Assembly: GCA_016938695.1 (NCBI GenBank)
Contig: JAFGUC010000006.1
Coordinates: 325,633 to 389,632 of the forward strand
Origin: Candidatus Woesearchaeota archaeon
GTDB lineage: Archaea; Nanobdellota; Nanobdellia; Woesearchaeales; JAFGUC01
Direction of reading: 5' to 3'
DNA length: 64,000 nucleotides
In this document: piece after piece, positions 23,611-33,989 of the stretch
Position numbering within the stretch: position 1 is the first letter of the stretch
Layout of the letters: the number at the start of each line of letters is the position of its first letter
Notes under the pieces: generated by a model
What the model was told of the DNA's origin: nothing
Databases searched by the model: none
What the model saw: the letters and a program-made list of their open reading frames with translations, nothing else
Made by a program: the position numbers and the translations under genes

Positions 23611-26511
23611 ATGATTACAACAATTGAACATCCAAACACAAAAGAAGAACTTGATAATATATTGAATCCTTTGGTAAAGAAGTGGTTCTACTCTCGATTT
23701 AGTTCGTACTCTTTGCCACAGTTGTTTGGTGTTATGAAGATTCATTCGCGTGAGAATGTTTTGGTTAGTGCACCAACTGGAGCTACAAAAAGTCTTACTT
23801 CATTTATGTCTGTATTAAATGAGCTGGTTGATTCTTCTATTCAAAATGTTCTAGAAAAGAAGATATATTGTGTTTATGTCTCGCCGTTAAAATCATTGAA
23901 TAATGATGTAGAAAGAAATTTGTCGAAACCTTTGGAAGAAATGAATGCTTTGTATGGTAAAGATTTGGGAATTCGTGTCATGGTTCGTACTGGCGATACA
24001 ACAACAAAAGAAAAGAGTTATATGTTAAAAAATCCACCTCATATCTTGATTACAACTCCTGAAAGCCTGTCTATTATGCTTGCATCAAAAAAATTCAAAG
24101 AAAATTTTTCTAATGTTGAGTGGGTAATTGTTGATGAGATTCATTCTTTTGCTGAGAATAAACGTGGTGTTAGTCTATCATTGTCTTTGGAATTTTTACA
24201 AAAAATTTCTCCTGGTATTTGTCGTGTTGGGTTGTCTGCAACGGTAAGCCCTATTGAAGAGGTTGCTAAGTTTTTAGTTGGAACTAACCGAGATTGTAAG
24301 ATTGTTGATGTCAATTATATTAAAGGAAAAGATATTGATGTTTTAACTCCTGTTGATGATTTCTTGAAGTATGATTATGATTTTATTGATAGAAAACTTT
24401 ATGCGTTGATTGATAAGTTAATTCAAGAGCATAAAACTACTTTAATTTTTACAAATACTAGATCTGCAACTGAAAAGGTCGTGAATCATTTAGTTGAAAA
24501 ATTTCCGGGTAATTATTCAATTTTAGAGGATGGAAAAAGAATTGGTGCACATCACAGTTCATTATCTAAAGAACATCGTTTAGAAATTGAACAAGGTTTA
24601 CGTGAAGGTAAACTTAAATGTGTTGTTTGTTCTACGTCACTTGAACTTGGAATTGATATTGGTTATATTGATTTAGTAATTTTACTAGGCAGTCCTAAAA
24701 GTGTTGCACGAGGATTGCAAAGGATTGGACGTGCAGGACACCAATTAAAAAGTGTAACTAAGGGCAGAATTGTTGTTCTTGATCGTGATGATTTAGTTGA
24801 ATGTGCTATTTTATTGAAGAATTCTCTTGAGACCAAAATTGACAGAATTCATATTCCTCGTAATAGTTTAGATGTATTAGCACAAGCTGTTATTGGTTCT
24901 ACTTTTGTTTTTAGCGATATTGTAGTTAAGGATTTATTTGATATGGTTAAAGAGTCATATTGTTACTCTGGTTTGAAATATGAAGATTTCTTTGAGATAA
25001 TTGAGTATCTTTCTGGAGAATATATTGAATTGGAAAAGAGACATTTTTATGCGAAGATAAGGTTTGATAAAGAAACACGAATGATTATGCCTAAAGGAAA
25101 GTTGGGACGGGTTTTGTATATGACTAATGCTGGTACTATTCCAGATTCTAGTGGTGTTAGTGTTAAAATTGGAGAAAATGTTTTAGGTGTTGTTGAAGAG
25201 GCATTTGCTGAAAATTTACGTGCTGGTGATATTTTTGTTCTTGGCGGAAGTTGTTATCGATTTAAGTTTACACGTGGACAAACTATGCAAGTTGCTGCAG
25301 CTGACGGTCGAAAGCCAACGGTTCCAAATTGGTTTTCACAGATGCTCCCGTTAAGTTTTGATTTGGCTTTAGATATTGGTCGATTTAGACGTCTTGTTTC
25401 GGAGAAAATTAACGATTCTGATGTTGTTGATTTCATTAGAACGTATACTGGTGTTTCAAAAGAATCTGCTTTGGCAATTTTTCAATATTTTGCAGTTCAA
25501 GCAGAATATGCGCTAATTCCAAGTGACAGAGAAATTCTAATCGAAGAATATTACGATTCTGATTTTGATAAACACTATTTTGTTTTTCACGCATTATTTG
25601 GTCGGCGTGTGTTGGATTGTTTATCGCGTGCAGTTGCTTTTGCAATTGGAAGAAAGACACACAATGATGTAGAAATTGGATTAAATGATAATGGATTTTA
25701 TGTTGCAATTGATGGATCTATATCTTTACATGAGGTTAAATCACTTTTTATGTATTTGGCTACTGAGAATTTATACGATGTAATGAAGAATGCAATTGAA
25801 TCAACTGAGATTTTGGCTCGTCGTTTTAGGCATTGTGCCAGTCGCTCTTTTTTGATTCTACGAAACTATATGGGTAATTCAAAAAATGTTGGTCGACAAC
25901 AAGTTTCAAGTAAATTAATCTATAATGCAGTTAGGTCTATTAATGAGAATTTTGTAATAATTAAAGAAGCACGTCGTGAGGTTTTAGAAGATGTCATGGA
26001 TGTAGAAAATGCTACTAAAGTTTTACAAGCGGTTAAGGATAACAAGATTAAGGTTTTAACTATTACTACACAGGTTCCATCACCCTTTGCAACTAATTTA
26101 GTTTTGCAAGGTTTTAGTGATGTGTTGAAGGCTTCTGATAGACTAGAATTTTTGAAAAATATGCATAATATGGTTCTTGCAAAGATATCGTTAAAACCTA
26201 AGACTAATACTTCTAAATTTAGTTATGATGAATTTTGGACAAGAAAAGAAGAAGATTTGGGTATTAAAGAATTTGAGAATATTGAAAAAATACGTCGAGA
26301 GTTTAAGGAATATGCAGAAACTCATGATGTCGATTTATTGTTTGTTAAGGATATGAATAAAATTTTTGTAGGGGATTATCATAAAGTCCGGACAAAGACA
26401 TATGATTTTCTAGAGAGTTTATTGAGTGAGGATATTTCTGAGTCTTTGAAAAAATTTGTAAATGTTGCTTTGATAGAGATTTCTAAAGTCAACGAAGAAA
26501 TAGTTAAGTAG
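23611..26511 (+). CDS. lhr: Lhr-like superfamily 2 helicase
   Basis: 966 residues. Helicase motifs: APTGATKSLTSF (motif I, an archaeal Lhr variant), TTPESLSIML, VDEIHSF (DEIH), GLSATVSP (motif III), STSLELGIDIGYID and LQRIGRAGHQ (motif VI). The C-terminal ~350 residues match the winged-helix and beta-barrel Lhr core rather than other helicases. Lhr unwinds DNA/RNA hybrids and branched DNA in repair. It lies upstream of a RecB-like nuclease gene, spaced by 44 bases. Confidence 0.9.
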   Translation: MITTIEHPNTKEELDNILNPLVKKWFYSRFSSYSLPQLFGVMKIHSRENVLVSAPTGATKSLTSFMSVLNELVDSSIQNVLEKKIYCVYVSPLKSLNNDVERNLSKPLEEMNALYGKDLGIRVMVRTGDTTTKEKSYMLKNPPHILITTPESLSIMLASKKFKENFSNVEWVIVDEIHSFAENKRGVSLSLSLEFLQKISPGICRVGLSATVSPIEEVAKFLVGTNRDCKIVDVNYIKGKDIDVLTPVDDFLKYDYDFIDRKLYALIDKLIQEHKTTLIFTNTRSATEKVVNHLVEKFPGNYSILEDGKRIGAHHSSLSKEHRLEIEQGLREGKLKCVVCSTSLELGIDIGYIDLVILLGSPKSVARGLQRIGRAGHQLKSVTKGRIVVLDRDDLVECAILLKNSLETKIDRIHIPRNSLDVLAQAVIGSTFVFSDIVVKDLFDMVKESYCYSGLKYEDFFEIIEYLSGEYIELEKRHFYAKIRFDKETRMIMPKGKLGRVLYMTNAGTIPDSSGVSVKIGENVLGVVEEAFAENLRAGDIFVLGGSCYRFKFTRGQTMQVAAADGRKPTVPNWFSQMLPLSFDLALDIGRFRRLVSEKINDSDVVDFIRTYTGVSKESALAIFQYFAVQAEYALIPSDREILIEEYYDSDFDKHYFVFHALFGRRVLDCLSRAVAFAIGRKTHNDVEIGLNDNGFYVAIDGSISLHEVKSLFMYLATENLYDVMKNAIESTEILARRFRHCASRSFLILRNYMGNSKNVGRQQVSSKLIYNAVRSINENFVIIKEARREVLEDVMDVENATKVLQAVKDNKIKVLTITTQVPSPFATNLVLQGFSDVLKASDRLEFLKNMHNMVLAKISLKPKTNTSKFSYDEFWTRKEEDLGIKEFENIEKIRREFKEYAETHDVDLLFVKDMNKIFVGDYHKVRTKTYDFLESLLSEDISESLKKFVNVALIEISKVNEEIVK

Positions 26512-26555
26512 ATAATTCATAATTTTTATAAGTACAATATGATAATCTTTTCTTA

Positions 26556-27338
26556 ATGGCATATTTTTCATACTCAAAACTTGGAACATTTAAGCAATGT
26601 AAGTATAAATTTAAGTTGCAATACATTGAAAAGGTTGAAGTTGACATTCAAACTACAATTGAGATGTATATGGGCCAAATGGTTCATTTTGCATTACAAA
26701 AATTGTATGAAAGTGTGAATTCTGGAAATGTTTTGACTCGTGAATTATTATTATCGTTGTATGACAAGGAATGGTTTTCTAATTGGAAAGGTAATGTCTT
26801 AATTGTTAATAGGAATTATGTTATGGAAGATTATTTGCTTAAAGGACGTAAGTTTATTTCTGAATATTACGAGCATTATAAACCATTTAACCAATTTAAG
26901 ACAATTGGTCTAGAGACTAGTGATTTTTTGACTCTTCAAAACGGAGATAAGTATTCTGTCAGAATTGATCGACTTGCAAAGGATTCTGATGGTAATTATT
27001 ATGTGTGTGATTATAAAACAAATAATTCACTTAAATCTCAAGATGAATTAGATTCTGATGAACAACTTGCAATGTATTCATTATGGGTCCATAATAAATT
27101 TGATGATTGTAAATCAGTAAAATTAATTTGGTATTTTTTAGCGCACGATACTGAAATGATTTCCGAGAGAAGTACTGAACAACTTAATAAGTTACATGAT
27201 GATGTTGTTTCGTTAATTTCAGAGGTTAAAAGTTGTAAAGATTTTCCAACTAATCCTTCAAAATTATGTGATTGGTGTATTTACAAAGGAATGTGTCCTG
27301 CTTTTGGATTAAAGCAAAGTACGTTGTTTGATTTTTGA
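26556..27338 (+). CDS. PD-(D/E)XK nuclease, RecB/Cas4-like with Fe-S cysteines
   Basis: 260 residues. Opening YSYSKLGTF-like helix SYSKLGTFKQCKYKFKLQYI, then HFALQKLYE, the nuclease core RIDRLAKDSDGNYYVCDYKT (D...x-D-Y-K) and SDEQLAMYSLWV. The end has CDWCIYKGMCPAF, which with the early KQCKYKF cysteine forms the four-cysteine set that binds a 4Fe-4S cluster in AddB/Cas4-type nucleases. Probably a DNA-end-processing exonuclease working with the adjacent Lhr helicase (inference from context). No CRISPR array or cas gene is nearby. Confidence 0.85.
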   Translation: MAYFSYSKLGTFKQCKYKFKLQYIEKVEVDIQTTIEMYMGQMVHFALQKLYESVNSGNVLTRELLLSLYDKEWFSNWKGNVLIVNRNYVMEDYLLKGRKFISEYYEHYKPFNQFKTIGLETSDFLTLQNGDKYSVRIDRLAKDSDGNYYVCDYKTNNSLKSQDELDSDEQLAMYSLWVHNKFDDCKSVKLIWYFLAHDTEMISERSTEQLNKLHDDVVSLISEVKSCKDFPTNPSKLCDWCIYKGMCPAFGLKQSTLFDF

Positions 27339-27339
27339 A

Positions 27340-27756
27340 ATGATAATTACAAAACAATTTTCGGATTATAGTAAATTAAATGACTTTAGTTTAGATTATG
27401 AATTATCTATTCAAGCAAAAATGTTTTTTAAGTTTGTTGAGATTAATTCTTTTGTTAATTTTGATTTGATATTTTATGTCGAAGATAAAAAGATACTGGG
27501 TGCTGTACTTTTTGTTGGAAATCTTTTAGCAAATATTTTTATTGATAGAAGCTTAGAAGGGAAAGGTATTGGTGGTCTTTTGATGAAAGAATTATTTACT
27601 TTGGCTACTTCTAAAAAATTAGTTAGTATTACTACAAAAGTTATGCCTCATACTGTTAAATTCTATGAGAAAAATGGTTTTGAAAAAATATCAGATGAAA
27701 AAACATCAGGAAATATATTACTAAACCAAGTTACTTTAGTTAAGAAGGTATTGTGA
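27340..27756 (+). CDS. GNAT-family N-acetyltransferase
   Basis: 138 residues. The acetyl-CoA site is FIDRSLEGKGIGGLLMKEL (xGxGxG/A type) followed by HTVKFYEKNGFEKIS, the C-terminal signature of GNATs. The ATG at 27340 follows the previous stop at once; a TTG at 27328 would overlap the nuclease gene by 11 bases. The target is unknown. It sits in a + strand operon between the nuclease and the queuosine-precursor transporter. Confidence 0.8.
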   Translation: MIITKQFSDYSKLNDFSLDYELSIQAKMFFKFVEINSFVNFDLIFYVEDKKILGAVLFVGNLLANIFIDRSLEGKGIGGLLMKELFTLATSKKLVSITTKVMPHTVKFYEKNGFEKISDEKTSGNILLNQVTLVKKVL

Positions 27757-27757
27757 A

Positions 27758-29675
<1,918 letters not shown>

Positions 29676-29680
29676 TTAAA

Positions 29681-30469
29681 ATGACTGTTTACAAGGGACT
29701 TTTACCGATTGTTGAAAAACAAGATGTTGCTTGTTTATTTGATTGTGGTGAAGATATATACGATGGATTAGATAGGTTGCATACTTTAAGTATTGATGCT
29801 GCTGAGGCTGTCGATGAGTTCTGTAGTCGTTTTGGACATTATACTAAGGCATTAGAAGCTTCTGTTGTTGTGTATGATTTATTATCATATAAAGGCGTTT
29901 TACCAATTGTTGTTGATTCTACAGTTAGAGCATTGGATACTGATGTTGATTGTTTTAACACTTTAGGGGATTTTGCAGATTCAATTCTTTATAGATTAAA
30001 AGAAGACAATGTTGGAATTTATGAGTTATTAGCTAACAAAGGATTGGAAGAAAAAATTGCAGGAACTTACACATATAGATTATTTGAATTGCAAAAAGAG
30101 GGTGATCTTTGTGTTGTTCCTAGAATTCCTTTTGAGCGATATTCACAGACAGGATATTTTAGACATCAATTGAATATTGCTCTTACAACTGAAAATTATG
30201 AAGAAGCTTGCGTATTAAGAGACGTAATTAATAGTTATGCTGACGAGAAATTACAGCCATGGGAATTGATTTCTAGTGATGATCTTACAAGAAGAATGCA
30301 GGCAAGTGGTTTGAAACCATTTAGTTTTTCGCCAATTCATTATCCAACAACTTGGGTCTTAAAGAAGAAACTAGCATTTGAGGTATTAGGTGAAAATTAT
30401 GAAACTGCTGCTGAAACGCGGTACACGATTCATAAACTTATGGCTTCTAATAATACTCGGGACTTCTAA
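29681..30469 (+). CDS. Hypothetical protein with two UVR-motif-like segments
   Basis: 262 residues, cytosolic, acidic. Two segments near the C-terminus resemble the UvrB/UvrC/McsA interaction helix pair: LNIALTTENYEEACVLRDVI and LAFEVLGENYETAAETRYTI (x-AL..EnYE.A..LRd.I). The N-terminal half contains two related halves (GLLPIVEK...AVDEF and GVLPIVVD...DFAD), suggesting internal duplication. UVR motifs mediate binding between repair or stress proteins, and a UvrB gene is present in this window; a link is speculative. Overlaps the convergent NTPase gene by 23 bases. Confidence 0.6.
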   Translation: MTVYKGLLPIVEKQDVACLFDCGEDIYDGLDRLHTLSIDAAEAVDEFCSRFGHYTKALEASVVVYDLLSYKGVLPIVVDSTVRALDTDVDCFNTLGDFADSILYRLKEDNVGIYELLANKGLEEKIAGTYTYRLFELQKEGDLCVVPRIPFERYSQTGYFRHQLNIALTTENYEEACVLRDVINSYADEKLQPWELISSDDLTRRMQASGLKPFSFSPIHYPTTWVLKKKLAFEVLGENYETAAETRYTIHKLMASNNTRDF

Positions 30470-30965
30470 ATATTGCAAGAGCGGATTTTATTGCTTCTCG
30501 GAATTCTCCATCTCTGGTTAGTAGATTCTTTGTTAGAATTCCACCAGTTCCAACGGTTTGTCTAATAGTATCGTCTTTTGCAAGTTCGTGAATAATTGGG
30601 CCAAGTTCTTCGCCGTTGTTTATTCTTTCTTCAATTTGTTTAGGAATTAGGATATGTCCACTTGAACCAATTCCAGTTGTTCCACTTTTATCAATTATTG
30701 CAACCCAACCAGATAAAAACATACCATGTTTATTGGTATTTACTGTTCCTTCTAAGCCAATTCCAAAATCTGCATCTGATACTTTGATTGCTTCTTTTGC
30801 TCTGTTGATTGCTCCAGTAATTGCTTCGTTGTCTGAAAGTGGTTGTTCTCTTATTTTTGAATCGGTTTTCAATGGAATGTATTCTACATTTTCGTATAAT
30901 TTATCGAATACATCTTTAACGGCTTTGTTTTTAGCTTGATTTTCTGAACCTATTGCGATTTTCAT
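30447..30965 (-). CDS. Inosine/xanthosine triphosphatase, YjjX/DUF84 family
   Basis: 172 residues. Family marks: N-terminal IAIGSENQAKNKAVKDVF, FGIGLEGTVN, FLSGWVAIID and SSGHILIPKQIEE. DUF84 (YjjX, archaeal Mj0226-related) hydrolyses ITP/XTP and so removes deaminated purine nucleotides. The divergent intergenic region to the flavodiiron fusion gene contains promoters for both strands. Confidence 0.85.
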   Translation of the reverse strand: MKIAIGSENQAKNKAVKDVFDKLYENVEYIPLKTDSKIREQPLSDNEAITGAINRAKEAIKVSDADFGIGLEGTVNTNKHGMFLSGWVAIIDKSGTTGIGSSGHILIPKQIEERINNGEELGPIIHELAKDDTIRQTVGTGGILTKNLLTRDGEFREAIKSALAIFRSPEYY

Positions 30966-31015
30966 ACGTTTAAGATTTTAGTAAGGGTATAAAAAGTTTT
31001 TCTTAAATAACATAA

Positions 31016-31056
31016 AATATAAAAACCATCTTCGTTTAATGTTATTAAAAGAGGTG
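31016..31056 (+). promoter_or_regulatory. Promoter and ribosome-binding site of the flavodiiron/oxidoreductase operon
   Basis: A TATA-like ATAAAAACC tract near 31019-31027 is followed, at a spacing that would place initiation around 31043-31048, by a strong ribosome-binding site GAGGTG at 31051-31056. The codon 7 bases after it in the reading frame of the fusion protein is GTT (31064), not ATG, GTG or TTG. In other genes here GAGGTG sits 6-7 bases before the start, so initiation seems to be directed to this spot. Confidence 0.5.
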
Positions 31057-31057
31057 A

Positions 31058-33988
31058 ATTAAGGTTTCTAGAACTGTCAAGATTAATGACTCTGTATTTG
31101 GTGTTGGTGTAGTTGATTTAGTTAAAAAGAACTTTGATGAGTTGATGCCTTTACCTGATGGTACTAGTTATAATTCTTATTTAATTAAGGGATCTGAAAA
31201 AACAATCTTGATTGACACTTGTGAATTTGATTTTAAGGAAGAGTTGCTGGATAATATAAAATCTCTTGGTGTTGATAAAATTGATTACGTTATTTCAAAC
31301 CATGCTGAACAAGATCATAGTGGCTCTTTAAATTTTATTTTGGGAAATTTTCCTAATGCAAAAGTTGTTTGTAATGAAAAGGCAAAAAAAGTTTTACAGA
31401 ATGAATTTGAATTTAGTGATGATGTTTTTCTGATAATCTCAGATGGTGAAACTTTAAGTCTTGGTGATAAAACTTTAGAATTTATTTTTGCGGAGTGGGT
31501 TCATTGGCCTGAGACAATGTTTACTTATTTACGTGAAGACAAGATTTTATTTCCTTGCGATTTTTTTGGTGCTCATTTAGCAAATAATGATTTTGTGACA
31601 GGTTTTGATGAAATATCTCATCCTGCAAAAAGATATTATGCTGAAATAATGATGCCTTTTTCATCATTTGTGAAAAAGCATTTACTTAAGCTTGAGAATT
31701 ATTCTATTAATGTAATCGCACCAAGTCATGGACCAATATATTCTGAACCAGAAATGATTATTAATTTGTATAAGGAATGGACATCTGAAAAATATTCTAA
31801 TGTTGTTGTCATGCCGTACATTACTATGCATGGTGATGTTCCTAAGATGATTTCTTATTTAGCAGAAAAATTAAAGAGTAAAGATTTTGATGTCAAATTG
31901 TATGATTTGTCTGATTCTGATGTTGGTGACATTGCAATGAATTTAATTAATTCATACGCATTAGTATGTGGTTCTCCGTCGTACTTGGGTGGAATGCATC
32001 CTAAACTTGCATCATTATTGTATTTAATTAAAGGATTTAAACCTACTTTTAAGTATACTGCTTTGATTAATTCTTTTTATTGGGGGAGTGGAATTGTTGA
32101 AGAATTTAAAACTGCAACTGCAGGATTAAATGCGAAATATATTGATTCTGTATTGATTCAAGGTAAACTTAATGATGATGGAAAAAAATTATTAGATGTT
32201 CTTGCTGAAAAATTAATGGATGAGGAAAAAATGGATACTGTAAATGTTTCAAATTTTGTGGATTATAAAAATAATATTCAAAAGAAATTAGAACTTAAAG
32301 ATGATGTATCAATTGTTCTTTGTGGTGAAGCAGGACAAGGAATTCAAACAATCCAACAGATGCTTACTCACTTACTTAGGTTAGATGGTTATAATGTTTT
32401 TACAACAAAAGAATATATGTCTAGAGTCCGGGGAGGATCTAACTCTACTGAGATTCGTGTTACAAGTAAGAAAAGTCGCGGATTTGTGAATAAGATTGAT
32501 ATTTTAATTCCCTTAGATGAAAAGGCTGTTGAACATTTGCAATCGCGAATATCTGAAGACACAATTATAATTGGCAACAGGGATATTGTTCCTGAAAAAT
32601 ATTCTTTAATTGACATTCCTTTTGTAAAAATTGCAACTCAAATTGGAAACAAGATTTATGCTAATACGATTTCTGTTGCAACTATTCTATCATTATTTAA
32701 TGTAAGTTCTGTTAATCTTGAGAATTATTTGAGAACTAGATTTGATAAAAAAGGCGAAGATGTCATTAATAATAATTTACTTGCCGCTAAAAAAGGATTT
32801 GAATTAGGTAAAAAAATAATCTTGGATGGAATTAGTATTAATGTTGCTAAATCAGATGATTCTAGAAATGATATTTTTTTATGTGGAACTGATGCTGTTG
32901 GTTTAGGAGCAATTGCTGGAGGCTGTAATTTTGTTTCAAGTTATCCTATGTCTCCGTCGACAGGAGTTCTTGTTTTTTTATCTGGTCAATCTAATGATTT
33001 TAAGATAAATGTTGAACAAGCTGAAGATGAGATTTGTGCAGTTAACATGGGTCTTGGTGCATCGTACTCGGGTGCAAGATCTTTAGTTACAACTTCAGGT
33101 GGTGGATTTGCGTTAATGGGTGAAGGAGTAAGTTTATCTGGCATGATAGAAACACCAATTGTATTTCACATTGCTCAACGACCAGGTCCTGCAACTGGTT
33201 TACCAACTAGAACTGGTCAAGAAGACCTGAATTTGGTTTTGTATGCGGGTCACGGTGAATTTCCTAGAATGATTTTTGCACCAGGAACATTGGATGATGG
33301 ATATTTTTTGACGGCGCATGCATTTAATATGGCTGATAAATATCAAATTCCTGCATTTGTTTTAACAGACGAATACTATGTAGATACATATTACAATTGT
33401 GAAAAATTTGATGTAAATAAAATTAAAGCTCAAAAGAATATTGTTGAAACTGATGTGGACTATAAACGTTATTCATATTCTGAAACTGGAATAAGTCCTC
33501 GTGGTGTTCCTGGTAACGGAACAGGTCTAGTTTGTGCTGATAGTGATGAACACGATGAAACTGGACACGTTACTGAAGATTCTAATGTAAGAATAAAGAT
33601 GCAACAAAAACGTCTCAAGAAAGGAGATGTCATGATGCAAGATGTATTGCTACCAAAAATTGTGGGAAATAATGATGATTATGATGTTGCAATTATCTCT
33701 TGGGGTTCAACATTTGAAACAGTAAAAGAGGCTGTTGAGAAAATAAATGAAGAAGGTAAACAAGTTTGTTTATTTCATTTTGTTCAGTTATATCCTTTGT
33801 ATTCGAAGATTAATGATATATTTGAAAAAGCTACTAAAACAATTATTATTGAAGGAAATTCGACATCACAATTTTCACGTTTGATAAGACAAGAAACTGG
33901 TTTTTTGATTCCTGAAAAAATATTGAAGTATGATGGATTTCAGTTTACTGTTGAAGAAGTATATTCTGAAATTTTAAAGAGGATCTAA
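31058..33988 (+). CDS. Flavodiiron protein fused to 2-oxoacid oxidoreductase gamma and alpha domains
   Basis: About 976 residues, four domains. (1) Metallo-beta-lactamase diiron domain with all ligands: [10 protein letters not shown] (H, E, D, H), then EWVHWPE, FPCDFFG, IAPSHGP, as in FprA/ROO, which reduces O2 to water or NO to N2O. (2) Flavodoxin-like domain, [12 protein letters not shown] and [11 protein letters not shown], with the FMN-phosphate loop altered. (3) Gamma domain of a 2-oxoacid:acceptor oxidoreductase, [11 protein letters not shown]. (4) Alpha domain, [12 protein letters not shown] and [17 protein letters not shown]. The first ~28 residues ([12 protein letters not shown]) match FDP N-termini but precede every canonical start; the first is TTG 31142. 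31058 is simply the first open codon. The beta gene follows by one base. Confidence 0.85.
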   Translation: MKVSRTVKINDSVFGVGVVDLVKKNFDELMPLPDGTSYNSYLIKGSEKTILIDTCEFDFKEELLDNIKSLGVDKIDYVISNHAEQDHSGSLNFILGNFPNAKVVCNEKAKKVLQNEFEFSDDVFLIISDGETLSLGDKTLEFIFAEWVHWPETMFTYLREDKILFPCDFFGAHLANNDFVTGFDEISHPAKRYYAEIMMPFSSFVKKHLLKLENYSINVIAPSHGPIYSEPEMIINLYKEWTSEKYSNVVVMPYITMHGDVPKMISYLAEKLKSKDFDVKLYDLSDSDVGDIAMNLINSYALVCGSPSYLGGMHPKLASLLYLIKGFKPTFKYTALINSFYWGSGIVEEFKTATAGLNAKYIDSVLIQGKLNDDGKKLLDVLAEKLMDEEKMDTVNVSNFVDYKNNIQKKLELKDDVSIVLCGEAGQGIQTIQQMLTHLLRLDGYNVFTTKEYMSRVRGGSNSTEIRVTSKKSRGFVNKIDILIPLDEKAVEHLQSRISEDTIIIGNRDIVPEKYSLIDIPFVKIATQIGNKIYANTISVATILSLFNVSSVNLENYLRTRFDKKGEDVINNNLLAAKKGFELGKKIILDGISINVAKSDDSRNDIFLCGTDAVGLGAIAGGCNFVSSYPMSPSTGVLVFLSGQSNDFKINVEQAEDEICAVNMGLGASYSGARSLVTTSGGGFALMGEGVSLSGMIETPIVFHIAQRPGPATGLPTRTGQEDLNLVLYAGHGEFPRMIFAPGTLDDGYFLTAHAFNMADKYQIPAFVLTDEYYVDTYYNCEKFDVNKIKAQKNIVETDVDYKRYSYSETGISPRGVPGNGTGLVCADSDEHDETGHVTEDSNVRIKMQQKRLKKGDVMMQDVLLPKIVGNNDDYDVAIISWGSTFETVKEAVEKINEEGKQVCLFHFVQLYPLYSKINDIFEKATKTIIIEGNSTSQFSRLIRQETGFLIPEKILKYDGFQFTVEEVYSEILKRI

Positions 33989-33989
33989 A

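Noticed and set aside
23791-23800. Defective Walker A motif of the Lhr helicase (APTGATKS instead of GSGKT)
   Set aside because: To my knowledge this ATK-type loop is common in archaeal Lhr-like helicases, so it is not a defect peculiar to this gene.
26556-27338. Cas4 of a CRISPR system
   Set aside because: The nuclease has the Cas4-like cysteine set, but no cas1, cas2 or repeat array occurs in the window; a RecB-like repair nuclease linked to Lhr is more likely.
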